Positions 1 through 13,177 of a stretch of 64,000 nt of DNA are shown here, piece by piece. The stretch covers positions 28,820,845 through 28,884,844 of the forward strand of contig NC_091323.1 in the NCBI RefSeq assembly GCF_038502225.1. Reading direction: 5' to 3'. The stretch's first letter is position 1; every line of letters starts with the position of its first letter. A model generated the notes under the pieces. The model made no database searches, had not been told where the DNA came from, and saw nothing but the letters and a program-made list of their open reading frames with translations. This DNA comes from Cherax quadricarinatus. Taxonomy: Eukaryota; Arthropoda; Malacostraca; Decapoda; Parastacidae. The translations under genes were made by a program, and so were the position numbers.

Positions 1-475
1 TATAGTGTGTACCTGTAAGTATATTGTGTGTACCTGTAAGTATATTGTGTGTACCTGTAAGTATATTGTGTGTACCTTTAAGCATGTTGTGTGTACCTGT
101 AAGTACATTGTGTGTACCTGTAAGTATCTAGTGTGTACCTGTAAGTATGTTGTGTGTACTTGTGTGTAGCTGTAAGTATCTAGTGTGTACCTGTAAGTAT
201 GTTGTGTGTACTTGTGTGTAGCTGTATGTTGTGTGTACTTGCGTGTACCTGTAAGTATGTTGTGTGTACTTGTGTGTGTCTGTAAATATGTTGTGTGTAC
301 TTGTAAGTATGTTGTGTGGACTTGTGTGTACTTGTATGTTGTGTGTACTTGTGTGTGTCTGTAAATATGTTGTGTGTACTTGTAAGTATGTTGTGTGGAC
401 TTGGGTGTGTCTGTAAATATGTTGTGTGTACTTGTCTGTTTTGTGTTTCTGTAGCTGTAAGTAAACTGTGTGCAC
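1..475. repeat. Minisatellite, about 20-30 bp TGTGTACCTG unit
   Basis: Imperfect tandem copies of a unit close to TGTGTACCTGTAAGTATGTT, with variants such as TGTGTACTTG and TGTGTCTGTAAATATG. The array is already running at base 1, so its true start lies outside the window. Thr/His/Tyr-rich frames on the minus strand are by-products of the repeat. Confidence 0.9.
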
Positions 476-553
476 TCATCCGTGTGTTCTCACCCACTTG
501 TACTCACTCAGTGGGTACCATTGTATTAATGATACCCACTGGGGAGAAGTGAA

Positions 554-726
554 GGTGGTACCCAGTGGTACCTATACTGTGGAGAAGTGATGGTGGTACC
601 TAGTGGTATATATACTGTGGAGAAGTGAAGGTGGTACCCAGTGGTATATATACTGTGGAGAAGTGAAGGTGGTAACCAGTGGTACCTATACTGTGGAGAA
701 GTGATGGTGGTACCCAGTGACCACTA
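554..726. repeat. 38-bp tandem repeat, about 4.5 copies
   Basis: Copies of a unit beginning GGTGGTACCCAGTGGTACCT start at 554, 592, 630, 668 and 706, an exact 38-bp period. Two versions alternate (GGTACCTATACTG and GGTATATATACTG). Confidence 0.9.
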
Positions 727-960
727 ACATGGTGGAGGCGACAGATAGAATGATGGAAGGAGGAAGGGAAGAGGATAGCAATACGAGTTTTGGAGCTTTG
801 TGGGATGATGGAAATGACTGATGGATATGGTATAAAACTGTAGAATGAGGGAGGGTGGTGATGGAGGATGTTGGTGGAGATGATGTTAGAGGTGATGGAG
901 GATGTTGATACATTATGACAGTTACGTCGTGAGAACAAAGTTGGTGGCTATGTTTATGTC
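727..960. other. Non-repetitive spacer, no gene seen
   Basis: Purine-rich DNA with loose GATGGAGGATGTTG repeats near 860-910. I see no gene. Confidence 0.6.
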
Positions 961-1722
961 ACACACCATCACATAGGATGGGTTTACCTGTCATACTTCA
1001 TCATATAGGATGGGATTTACCTGTCACACACCATCACACAGGATGGGTTTACCTGTCATACTTCATCATATAGGATGGGATTTACCTGTCACACACCATC
1101 ACATAGGATGGGTTTACCTGTCATACTTCATCATATAGGATGGGATTTACCTGTCACACACCATCACACAGGATGGGTTTACCTGTCACACACCATCACA
1201 CAGGATGGGTTTACCTGTCATACTTCATCATATAGGATGGGATTTACCTGTCACACACCATCACACAGGATGGGTTTACCTGTCACACACCATCACACAG
1301 GATGGGTTTACCTGTCATACTTCATCATATAGGATGGGATTTACCTGTCACACACCATCACACAGGATGGGTTTACCTGTCATACTTCATCATATAGGAT
1401 GGGATTTACCTGTCTCACACCATCACACAGGATTGGCTTACCTGTCGCAGTCCATCACACAGGATGGGTTTACCTGTCTCACACCATCACACAGGATGGG
1501 TTTACCTGTCACACACCATCACACAGGATGGGTTTACCTGTCACACACCATCACACAGGATGGGATTTACCTGTCACACACCATCACACAGGATGGGATT
1601 TACCTGTCACACACCATCACACAGGATGGGTTTACCTGTCACACACCATCACACAGGATGGGTTTACCTGTCACACACCATCACACAGGATGGGATTTAC
1701 CTGTCACACACCATCACACGTT
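961..1722. repeat. 32/33-bp minisatellite, two-type alternation
   Basis: The unit starts GGATGGGTTTACCTGTCA. In the first half, a type ending in TACTTCATCATATA alternates with one ending in CACACCATCACACA, giving a dimeric period near 65 bp. From about 1460 only the second type remains. Open frames here are side effects of the repeat. Confidence 0.92.
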
Positions 1723-1767
1723 CGTTCTAACACAGGGTGTTTGGCCAAAAGAGTTAACCAGCCACTA

Positions 1768-4700
1768 CTGTGCACAGGATGGTTATGGATGTTCCCAGCA
1801 CGCCAGTACTGTGCACAGGATGGTTATGGATGTTCCCAGCACGCCAGTACTGTGCACAGGATGGTTATGGGGGTTCACAGCACGCCAGTACTGTGCACAG
1901 GATGGTTATGGGAGTTCACAGCACGCCAGTACTGTGCACAGGATGGTTATGGGGTTCACAGCACGCCAGTACTGTGCACAGGATGGTTATGGATGTTCCC
2001 AGCACGCCAGTACTGTGCACAGGATGGTTATGGGTGTTCACAGCACGCCAGTACTGTGCACAGGATGGTTATGGGGTTCACAGCACGCCAGTACTGTGCA
2101 CAGGATGGTTATGAGTGTTCACACCACGCCAGTACTGTGCACAGGATGGTTATGGGTGTTCGCAGCACGCCAGTACGCTAGTACTGTGCAAAAGATGGAT
2201 TTGGGTGTTCACAACTCTCCAGTACTGTGCACAGGATGGTTAGGGGTTTTCACAACACGCCAGTACTGTACACAGGATGGATATGGGTGTTCACAGCACG
2301 CCAGTACTGTGCACAACATGGTTATGGGTCTTGACAACACGCCAGTACTGTGCACAGGATGGTTATGGGTGTTCGCAGCACGCCAGTACGCTAGTACTGT
2401 GCACAAGATGGATTTGCGTGTTCACAACACTAGTACTGTGCACAGGATGGTCAGGGACTTTCACAGCACGCCAGTCCGCTAGTACTGTGCACAAGATGGA
2501 TTTGGGTGTTCACAACTCTCCAGTACTGTGCACAGGATGGTTAGGGGTTCTCACAACACGCCAGTACTGTACACAGGATGGATATGGGCGTTCACAGCAC
2601 GCCAGTACTGTGCACAACATGGTTATGGGTCTTGACAACACGCCAGTACTGTGCACAGGATGGTTGTGAGTCTTCACAGCACGCCAGTACTGTGCACAGG
2701 ATGAATATGGGTGTTCACAGCACGAAAGTACTGTGCACTACATGGTTATGGGTCTTCACAGAACGCCAGTACTGTGCACAGGATGGTTAAGGGTTTTCAC
2801 AGCACGCCAGTATGCTAGTACTGTGCACAAGATGGATTTGGGTGTTCACTACACGCCAGTACTGTGCACAGGATGAATATGGGTGTTCACAGCACGCCAG
2901 TACTGTACACAGGATGGTTATGGGTGTTCACAACACGCCAGTACTGTGCACAGGATGGTTATGGGTTTGCACAACACGCCAGTACTTAGCACAGGATGGA
3001 TATGGATGTTGACAGCACGCCAGTACTGTGCACAGAATGGTTAGGGGTTTTCACAACACGCCAGTACTGTGCATAGGATGGATATGGGTGTTCACAGCAC
3101 GCCAGTACTGTGCACAGAATGGTTAGGGGTTTTCACAACACGCCAGTACTGTGCACAGGATGGATATGGGTGTTCACAGCACGCCAGTACTGTGCATAGG
3201 ATGGTTATGGGTATTCACAGCACGCCAGTACTGTGCACAGAATGGTTATGGGTTTTCACAACACGTTAGAACTGTGCACAGGATGGTTATGGGTGTTCAC
3301 AGCACGCCAGTACTGTGCATAGGATGGTCATGGGTATTCACAGCACGCAAGTACTGTGCACAGAATGGTTATGGGTTTTCACAACACGCCAGTACTGTGC
3401 ATAGGATGGTTATGGGTATTCACAGCACGCAAGTACTGTGCACAGAATGGTTATGGGTGTTCACAGCACGCCAGTATTGTGCACAGAATGGATATGGGTG
3501 TTCACAACACGTCAGTGCTGTGCATAGGATGGTTACGGGTGTTCGCAGCATGCCAGTACTGTGCACAGGATGGATATGGGTGTTCACAGCACGCCAGTAA
3601 TGTTCACAGGGTGGTTATAGGTCTTCGCAGCACCCCAGTACTGTGCATAGGATGGTTATTGGTGTTCACAGCACGCCAGTACTGTGCACAGAATGGTTAT
3701 GGGTTTTCACAACACGCCAGTACTGTGCACAGGATGGTTATGGATGTTCACAACAAGCCAGCACTTAGCACAGGATAGATATGGGTGTTTACAGCACGCC
3801 AGTACTGTGCACAGGATGTATATGGGTGTTCACAGCACGCCAGTAATGTGCAAAGGATGGTTATGGGTTTTCACAACACGCCAGTGCTGTGCACAGTATG
3901 GTTATGGGTGTTCAAAACACGCCAGTACTGTGCACAGGATGGTTAGGGGTTTTCACAGCACGCCAGTACGCTAGTACTGTGCACAAGATGGATTTGGGTG
4001 TTCACAACACGCCAGTACTGTGCACGGCATGGTTAGGGGTTTTCACAACACGCCAGTACTGTGCACAGGATGGATATGGGTGTTCACAGCACTCCAGTAC
4101 TGTGCACAACATGGTTATGGGTCTTGACAGCACGCCAGTACTGTGCACCGGATGGTTATGGGTGTTCACAGCACGCCAGTACTGTGCACAGAATGGTTAT
4201 GGATGTTCACAACACGCCAGTACCGTCCACAGGATGGTTATGGGTGTTCACAGCACGCCAGTGCTGTGCACAGGATGGATATGGGTTTTCACAACACGCC
4301 AGTGCTGTGCACAGAATGGTTATGGGTGTTCACAGCACGCCAGTACTGTGCACTACATGGTTATGGGTGTTCACAGCACGCCAGTACTGTGCACAGGATG
4401 GATGTTGGTGTTCACAGCACGCCAGTACTGTGCAGAGGATGGATGTGGGCGTTCACAGCACGCCAGTACTGTGCAAAGGATGGTTATGGGTTTTCACAAC
4501 ACGCCAGTACTGTGCACAGTTTGGTTATGGGTGTTCACAACACGCCAGTACTTAGCACAGGATGGATATGGGTGTTCAAAGCACGCCAGTACTGTGCACA
4601 GGATTGATATGAGTGTTCACAGCACGCCATTACTGTGCACAGGATGGATATGGGTGTTCACAGCACGCCTGTACTGTGCACAGGATGGATATGGGTATTA

Positions 4701-5316
4701 ACAGCACCCCAGTACTGTGCTCAGGATGGATATGGGTGTTCCCAGCACGCCAGTGCTGTGCACATAATGGATATGGGTGTTCACAGCACGCCAGTGCTGT
4801 GCTCAGGATGGATATGGGTGTTCACAGCACGCCAGTGCTGTGCTCAGGATGGATATAAGTGTTCACAGCACGCTAGTGCTGTGCTCAGGATGGATATGGG
4901 TGTTCACAGCACGCCATTTCTGTGCTCAGGATGGAAGTGGGTGTTCACAGCACGCCAGTACTGTGCTCAGGATGGATATGGGTGTTCACAGCACGCCTGT
5001 CCTGTGCTCAGGATGGATATGGGTGTTCACAGCACGCCAGTGCTGTGCTCAGGATGGATATGGGTGTTCACAGCACGCCTGTCCTGTGCTCAGGATGGAT
5101 ATGGGTGTTCACAGCACGCCAGTGCTGTGCTCAGGATGGATATGGGTGTTCACAGCACGCCATTACTGTGCACAGGGTGGATATGGGTGTTCACAGCACG
5201 CCAGTGCTGTGCTCAGGATGGATATGGGTGTTCACAGCACGCCATTACTGTGCACAGGGTGGATATGGGTGTTCACAGCACGCCAGTGCTGTGCTCAGGA
5301 TGGATATGGGTGCACC
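1768..5316. repeat. 41-bp minisatellite, about 85 copies
   Basis: The unit begins GTACTGTGCACAGGATGGTT and continues through ATGGGTGTTCACAGCACGCCA. Variants cluster: GTGCTGTGCTCAGGATGGAT units dominate after about 4700, and short CGCTAGTACTGTG junctions near 2175, 2390, 2480, 2810 and 3970 mark longer duplicated blocks. Since 41 is not a multiple of 3, long frames appear only because 123 bp is. Confidence 0.95.
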
Positions 5317-5460
5317 GCTCACAGCTTCAGTGGCAACATTCAACTTTCAATTAGTGGTTTATGTAGAGATTTGCTCATTTATTGTGATGTGTTGATAAAA
5401 CTCCTATAAAGTTGAAAATTTACGTGTTACTGATGCTGTTACTACTGTTATGATGGAGAC
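5317..5460. other. Unique spacer between arrays
   Basis: AT-rich single-copy-looking DNA joining the 41-bp and 33-bp arrays. No gene seen. Confidence 0.6.
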
Positions 5461-8400
5461 GGTTTGTTGTGGTGGTGTATGTAAGACAGTTTGTTGTGAT
5501 GATGGCGGTGTATGTAAGACAGTTTGTTGTGATGGTGGTGGTGTATGTAAGACAGTTTGTTGTGATGGTGGTGGTGTATGTAAGACGGTTTGTTGTGATG
5601 GTGGTGGTGTATGTAAGACAGTTTGTTGTGATGATGGCGGTGTATGTAAGACAGTTTGTTGTGATGGTGGTGGTGTATGTAAGACAGTTTGTTGTGATGG
5701 TGGTGGTGTATGTAAGACAGTTTGTTGTGATGATGGCGGTGTATGTAAGACAGTTTGTTGTGATGGTGGTGGTGTATGTAAGACGGTTTGTTGTGATGAT
5801 GGTGGTGTATGTAAGACAGTTTGTTGTGATGGTGGTGGTGTATGTAAGACAGTTTGTTGTGATGATGGCGGTGTATGTAAGACAGTTTGTTGTGATGATG
5901 GCGGTGTATGTAAGACAGTTTGTTGTGATGATGGCGGTGTATGTAAGACAGTTTGTTGTGATGGTGGTGGTGTATGTAAGACAGTTTGTTGTGATGGTGG
6001 TGGTGTATGTAAGACAGTTTGTTGTGATGATGGTGGTGTATGTAAGACAGTTTGTTGTGATGATGGCGGTGTATGTAAGACAGTTTGTTGTGATGATGGC
6101 GGTGTATGTAAGACAGTTTGTTGTGATGGTGGTGGTGTATGTAAGACAGTTTGTTGTGATGGTGGTGGTGTATGTAAGACAGTTTGTTGTGATGATGGCG
6201 GTGTATGTAAGACAGTTTGTTGTGATGATGGTGGTGTATGTAAGACAGTTTGTTGTGATGGTGGTGGTGTATGTAAGACAGTTTGTTGTGATGATGGCGG
6301 TGTATGTAAGACAGTTTGTTGTGATGGTGGTGGTGTATGTAAGACAGTTTGTTGTGATGATGGCGGTGTATGTAAGACAGTTTGTTGTGATGGTGGTGGT
6401 GTATGTAAGACAGTTTGTTGTGATGGTGGTGGTGTATGTAAGACAGTTTGTTGTGATGATGGCGGTGTATGTAAGACAGTTTGTTGTGATGGTGGTGGTG
6501 TATGTAAGACAGTTTGTTGTGATGATGGCGGTGTATGTAAGACAGTTTGTTGTGATGGTGGTGGTGTATGTAAGACAGTTTGTTGTGATGGTGGTGGTGT
6601 ATGTAAGACAGTTTGTTGTGATGATGGCGGTGTATGTAAGACAGTTTGTTGTGATGGTGGTGGTGTATGTAAGACAGTTTGTTGTGATGATGGCGGTGTA
6701 TGTAAGACAGTTTGTTGTGATGGTGGTGGTGTATGTAAGACAGTTTGTTGTGATGGTGGTGGTGTATGTAAGACAGTTTGTTGTGATGATGGCGGTGTAT
6801 GTAAGACAGTTTGTTGTGATGGTGGTGGTGTATGTAAGACAGTTTGTTGTGATGATGGCGGTGTATGTAAGACAGTTTGTTGTGATGGTGGTGGTGTATG
6901 TAAGACAGTTTGTTGTGATGGTGGTGGTGTATGTAAGACAGTTTGTTGTGATGATGGCGGTGTATGTAAGACAGTTTGTTGTGATGGTGGTGGTGTATGT
7001 AAGACAGTTTGTTGTGATGATGGCGGTGTATGTAAGACAGTTTGTTGTGATGGTGGTGGTGTATGTAAGACAGTTTGTTGTGATGGTGGTGGTGTATGTA
7101 AGACAGTTTGTTGTGATGATGGCGGTGTATGTAAGACAGTTTGTTGTGATGGTGGTGGTGTATGTAAGACAGTTTGTTGTGATGATGGCGGTGTATGTAA
7201 GACAGTTTGTTGTGATGGTGGTGGTGTATGTAAGACAGTTTGTTGTGATGGTGGTGGTGTATGTAAGACAGTTTGTTGTGATGGTGGTGGTGTATGTAAG
7301 ACAGTTTGTTGTGATGGTGGTGGTGTATGTAAGACAGTTTGTTGTGATGATGGCGGTGTATGTAAGACAGTTTGTTGTGATGGTGGTGGTGTATGTAAGA
7401 CAGTTTGTTGTGATGGTGGTGGTGTATGTAAGACAGTTTGTTGTGATGGTGGTGGTGTATGTAAGACAGTTTGTTGTGATGGTGGTGGTGTATGTAAGAC
7501 AGTTTGTTGTGATGTGGTGTATGTAAGACAGTTTGTTGTGATGATGGCGGTGTATGTAAGACAGTTGGTGTATGTAAGACAGTTTGTTGTGGTGGTGGTG
7601 TATGTAAGACAGTTTGTTGTGATGGTGGTGGTGTATGTAAGACAGTTTGTTGTGATGATGGCGGTGTATGTAAGACAGTTTGTTGTGATGGTGATGATGG
7701 TGTATGTAAGACAGTTTGTTGTGATGGTGGTGGTGTATGTAAGACAGTTTGTTGTGATGGTGGTGGTGTATGTAAGACAGTTTGTTGTGATGATGGCGGT
7801 GTATGTAAGACAGTTTGTTGTGATGGTGGTGGTGTATGTAAGACAGTTTGTTGTGATGGTGGTGGTGTATGTAAGACAGTTTAAGACAGTTTGTGATGGT
7901 GGTGGTGTATGTAAGACAGTTTGTTGTGATGGTGGTGGTGTATGTAAGACAGTTTGTTGTGATGGTGGTGGTGTATGTAAGACAGTTTGTTGTGATGGTG
8001 GTGGTGTATGTAAGACAGTTTGTTGTGATGGTGGTGGTGTATGTAAGACAGTTTGTTGTGATGGTGGTGGTGTATGTAAGACAGTTTGTTGTGATGGTGG
8101 TGGTGTATGTAAGACAGTTTGTTGTGATGGCGGTGTATGTAAGACAGTTTGTTGTGATGGTGGTGGTGTATGTAAGACAGTTTGTTGTGATGGTGGTGGT
8201 GTATGTAAGACAGTTTGTTGTGATGGTGGTGGTGTATGTAAGACAGTTTGTTGTGATGGCGGTGTATGTAAGACAGTTTGTTGTGATGGTGGTGGTGTAT
8301 GTAAGACAGTTTGTTGTGATGGTGGTGGTGTATGTAAGACAGTTTGTTGTGATGGTGGTGGTGTATGTAAGACAGTTTGTTGTGATGGCGGTGTATGTAA

Positions 8401-11400
8401 GACAGTTTGTTGTGATGGTGGTGGTGTATGTAAGACAGTTTGTTGTGATGGTGGTGGTGTATGTAAGACAGTTTGTTGTGATGGTGGTGGTGTATGTAAG
8501 ACAGTTTGTTGTGATGGTGGTGGTGTATGTAAGACAGTTTGTTGTGATGATGGCGGTGTATGTAAGACAGTTTGTTGTGATGATGGCGGTGTATGTAAGA
8601 CAGTTTGTTGTGATGGTGGTGGTGTATGTAAGACAGTTTGTTGTGATGGTGGTGGTGTATGTAAGACAGTTTGTTGTGATGATGGCGGTGTATGTAAGAC
8701 AGTTTGTTGTGATGATGGCGGTGTATGTAAGACAGTTTGTTGTGATGGTGGTGTATGTAAGACAGTTTGTTGTGATGGTGGTGGTGTATGTAAGACAGTT
8801 TGTTGTGATGGTGGTGGTGTATGTAAGACAGTTTGTTGTGATGATGGCGGTGTATGTAAGACAGTTTGTTGTGATGGTGGTGGTGTATGTAAGACAGTTT
8901 GTTGTGATGATGGCGGTGTATGTAAGACAGTTTGTTGTGATGGTGGTGGTGTATGTAAGACAGTTTGTTGTGATGGTGGTGGTGTATGTAAGACAGTTTG
9001 TTGTGATGATGGCGGTGTATGTAAGACAGTTTGTTGTGATGGTGGTGGTGTATGTAAGACAGTTTGTTGTGATGGTGGTGGTGTATGTAAGACAGTTTGT
9101 TGTGATGATGGCGGTGTATGTAAGACAGTTTGTTGTGATGGTGGTGGTGTATGTAAGACAGTTTGTTGTGATGATGGCGGTGTATGTAAGACAGTTTGTT
9201 GTGATGATGGCGGTGTATGTAAGACAGTTTGTTGTGATGGTGGTAGTGTATGTAAGACAGTTTGTTGTGATGGTGGTGGTGTATGTAAGACAGTTTGTTG
9301 TGATGGTGGTAGTGTATGTAAGACAGTTTGTTGTGATGATGGCGGTGTATGTAAGACAGTTTGTTGTGATGATGGCGGTGTATGTAAGACAGTTTGTTGT
9401 GATGATGGTGGTGTATGTAAGACAGTTTGTTGTGATGGTGGTGGTGTATGTAAGACAGTTTGTTGTGATGGTGGTGGTGTATGTAAGACAGTTTGTTGTG
9501 ATGGTGGTGGTGTATGTAAGACAGTTTGTTGTGATGGTGGTGGTGTATGTAAGACAGTTTGTTGTGATGGTGGTGGTGTATGTAAGACAGTTTGTTGTGA
9601 TGGTGGCGGTGTATGTAAGACAGTTTGTTGTGATGGTGGTGGTGTATGTAAGACAGTTTGTTGTGATGATGGCGGTGTATGTAAGACAGTTTGTTGTGAT
9701 GGTGGTGGTGTATGTAAGACAGTTTGTTGTGATGATGGCAGTGTATGTAAGACAGTTTGTTGTGATGATGGCGGTGTATGTAAGACAGTTTGTTGTGATG
9801 GTGGTGGTGTATGTAAGACAGTTTGTTGTGATGGTGGTGGTGTATGTAAGACGGTTTGTTGTGATGATGGCGGTGTATGTAAGACAGTTTGTTGTGATGG
9901 TGGTGGTGTATGTAAGACTGTTGTGATGATGGCGGTGTATGTAAGACAGTTTGTTGTGATGGTGGTGGTGTATGTAAGACAGTTTGTTGTGATGATGGCG
10001 GTGTATGTAAGACAGTTTGTTGTGATGGTGGTGGTGTATGTAAGACAGTTTGTTGTGATGGTGGTGGTGTATGTAAGACAGTTTGTTGTGATGGTGGCGG
10101 TGTATGTAAGACAGTTTGTTGTGATGGTGGTGGTGTATGTTAGGTTAGGTAAGGTTCGTCAGGAAACAGGACAAATGTTTCTATGTAAGACAGTTTGTTG
10201 TGATGATGGCGGTGTATGTAAGACAGTTTGTTGTGATGGTGGTGGTGTATGTAAGACAGTTTGTTGTGATGGTGGTGGTGTATGTAAGACAGTTTGTTGT
10301 GATGGTGGTGTTGTATGTAAGACAGTTTGTTGTGATGATGGCGGTGTATGTAAGACGGTTTGTTGTGATGATGGTGGTGTATGTAAGACAGTTTGTTGTG
10401 ATGGTGGTGGTGTATGTAAGACAGTTTGTTGTGATGATGGCGGTGTATGTAAGACAGTTTGTTGTGATGGTGGTGGTGTATGTAAGACGGTTTGTTGTGA
10501 TGATGGCGGTGTATGTAAGACAGTTTGTTGTGATGGTGGTGGTGTATGTAAGACAGTTTGTTGTGATGATGGCGGTGTATGTAAGACAGTTTGTTGTGAT
10601 GGTGGTGGTGTATGTAAGACAGTTTGTTGTGATGGTGGTGGTGTATGTAAGACAGTTTGTTGTGATGGCGGTGTATGTAAGACGGTTTGTTGTGATGGTG
10701 GTGGTGTAAGACAGTTTGTTGTGATGGTGGTGGTGTATGTAAGACAGTTTGTTGTGATGGTGGTGGTGTATGTAAGACAGTTTGTTGTGATGATGGCGGT
10801 GTATGTAAGACGGTTTGTTGTGATGGTGGTGGTGTATGTAAGACAGTTTGTTGTGATGGTGGTGGTGTATGTAAGACGGTTTGTTGTGATGGTGGTGGTG
10901 TATGTAAGACAGTTTGTTGTGATGGTGGTGGTGTATATAAGACGGTTTGTTGTGATGATGGCGGTGTATGTAAGACGGTTTGTTGTGATGGTGGTGGTGT
11001 ATGTAAGACAGTTTGTTGTGATGATGGCGGTGTATGTAAGACGGTTTGTTGTGATGATGGTGGTGTATGTAAGACAGTTTGTTGTGATGGTGGTGGTGTA
11101 TGTAAGACAGTTTGTTGTGATGATGGCGGTGTATGTAAGACGGTTTGTTGTGATGTTGGTGGTGTATGTAAGACAGTTTGTTGTGATGATGGCGGTGTAT
11201 GTAAGACGGTTTGTTGTGATGTTGGCGGTGTATGTAAGACAGTTTGTTGTGATGGTGGTGGTGTATGTAAGACAGTTTGTTGTGATGATGGCGGTGTATG
11301 TAAGACGGTTTGTTGTGATGTTGGCGGTGTATGTAAGACAGTTTGTTGTGATGGTGGTGGTGTATGTAAGACAGTTTGTTGTGATGGTGGTAGTGTATGT

Positions 11401-13125
11401 AAGACAGTTTGTTGTGATGGTGGTGGTGTATGTAAGACAGTTTGTTGTGATGGTGGTGGTGTATGTAAGACAGTTTGTTGTGATGGTGGTGGTGTATGTA
11501 AGACAGTTTGTTGTGATGATGGCGGTGTATGTAAGACAGTTTGTTGTGATGGTGGTGGTGTATGTAAGACAGTTTGTTGTGATGGTGGTGGTGTATGTAA
11601 GACAGTTTGTTGTGATGGTGGTGGTGTATGTAAGACAGTTTGTTGTGATGATGGCGGTGTATGTAAGACGGTTTGTTGTGATGTTGGCGGTGTATGTAAG
11701 ACAGTTTGTTGTGATGGTGGTGGTGTATGTAAGACAGTTTGTTGTGATGGTGGTGGTGTATGTAAGACAGTTTGTTGTGATGGTGGTGGTGTATGTAAGA
11801 CGGTTTGTTGTGATGGTGGCGGTGTATGTAAGACAGTTTGTTGTGATGATGGCGGTGTATGTAAGACAGTTTGTTGTGATGGTGGTGGTGTATGTAAGAC
11901 GGTTTGTTGTGATGGTGGTGGTGTATGTAAGACAGTTTGTTGTGATGGTGGTGGTGTATGTAAGACAGTTTGTTGTGATGGTGGTGGTGTATGTAAGACA
12001 GTTTGTTGTGATGATGGCGGTGTATGTAAGACAGTTTGTTGTGATGGTGGTGGTGTATGTAAGACAGTTTGTTGTGATGATGGCGGTGTATATAAGACAG
12101 TTTGTTGTGATGGTGGTGGTGTATGTAAGACAGTTTGTTGTGATGATGGCGGTGTATGTAAGACGGTTTGTTGTGATGGTGGTGGTGTATGTAAGACAGT
12201 TTGTTGTGATGGTGGTGGTGTATGTAAGACAGTTTGTTGTGATGGTGGTGGTGTATGTAAGACGGTTTGTTGTGATGTTGGCGGTGTATGTAAGACAGTT
12301 TGTTGTGATGGTGGTGGTGTATGTAAGACGGTTTGTTGTGATGATGGCGGTGTATGTAAGACGGTTTGTTGTGATGGTGGTGGTGTATGTAAGACAGTTT
12401 GTTGTGATGGTGGTGGTGTCTGTAAGACAGTTTGTTGTGATGGTGGTGGTGTATGTAAGACAGTTTGTTGTGATGGTGGTGGTGTATGTAAGACAGTTTG
12501 TTGTGATGGTGGTGGTGTATGTAAGACAGTTTGTTGTGATGATGGTGGTGTATGTAAGACAGTTTGTTGTGATGGTGGTGGTGTATGTAAGACAGTTTGT
12601 TGTGATGGTGGAGGTGTATGTAAGACAGTTTGTTGTGATGGTGGTGGTGTATGTAAGACAGTTTGTTGTGATGATGGCGGTGTATGTAAGACAGTTTGTT
12701 GTGATAGTGGTGGTGTATGTAAGACGGTTTGTTGTGATGGTGGTGGTGTATGTAAGACAGTTTGTTGTGATGGTGGTGGTGTATGTAAGACAGTTTGTTG
12801 TGATGGTGGTGGTGTATGTAAGACAGTTTGTTGTGATGGTGGTGGTGTATGTAAGACAGTTTGTTGTGATGGTGGTGGTGTATGTAAGACAGTTTGTTGT
12901 GATGGTGGTGGTGTATGTAAGACAGTTTGTTGTGATGGTGGTGGTGTATGTAAGACAGTTTGTTGTGATGGTGGTGGTGTATGTAAGACAGTTTGTTGTG
13001 ATGGTGGTGGTGTATGTAAGACAGTTTGTTGTGATGGTGGTGGTGTATGTAAGACAGTTTGTTGTGATGGTAGTGGTGTATGTAAGACAGTTTGTTGTGA
13101 TGGTGGTGGTGTGTGTAAAACAATT
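5461..13125. repeat. 33-bp minisatellite, about 230 copies, 7.7 kb
   Basis: The unit contains GTATGTAAGACAGTTTGTTG followed by TGATGGTGGTGGT or TGATGATGGCGGT. Because 33 is a multiple of 3, several frames stay open for hundreds to thousands of codons on both strands. The longest plus frame spans 5450-13174, but within it the repeat changes register (a Cys/Lys-rich version becomes a Val/Arg-rich one after about 7510 and again later). The frame therefore follows copy length, not selection on protein. Shortened units near 7510-7600, 7880, 9920 and 10700 mark deletions. A foreign 41-bp piece sits at 10141-10181. Confidence 0.96.
10136..10186. other. 41-bp TTAGG-bearing insert with 5-bp duplication
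   Basis: The 33-bp array is interrupted by bases 10141-10181, which begin TAGGTTAGGTAAGGTTCGTC and end in ACAAATGTTTC. TATGT occurs just before (10136-10140) and just after (10182-10186), where an uninterrupted unit would have it once. The insert starts with a telomere-like TTAGG motif. Confidence 0.75.
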
Positions 13126-13177
13126 CGTTTGGCTGAGGAGGGTGGTGATGGTTCCAGTCAGTTCTGATGGTTAAAGA

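Noticed and set aside
5450..13174. A 2,574-residue Cys/Lys-rich protein, and the 980-residue His-rich frame opposite
   Set aside because: Both are by-products of a 33-bp repeat that is a multiple of 3. The repeat changes register inside the frame and several frames are open at once.
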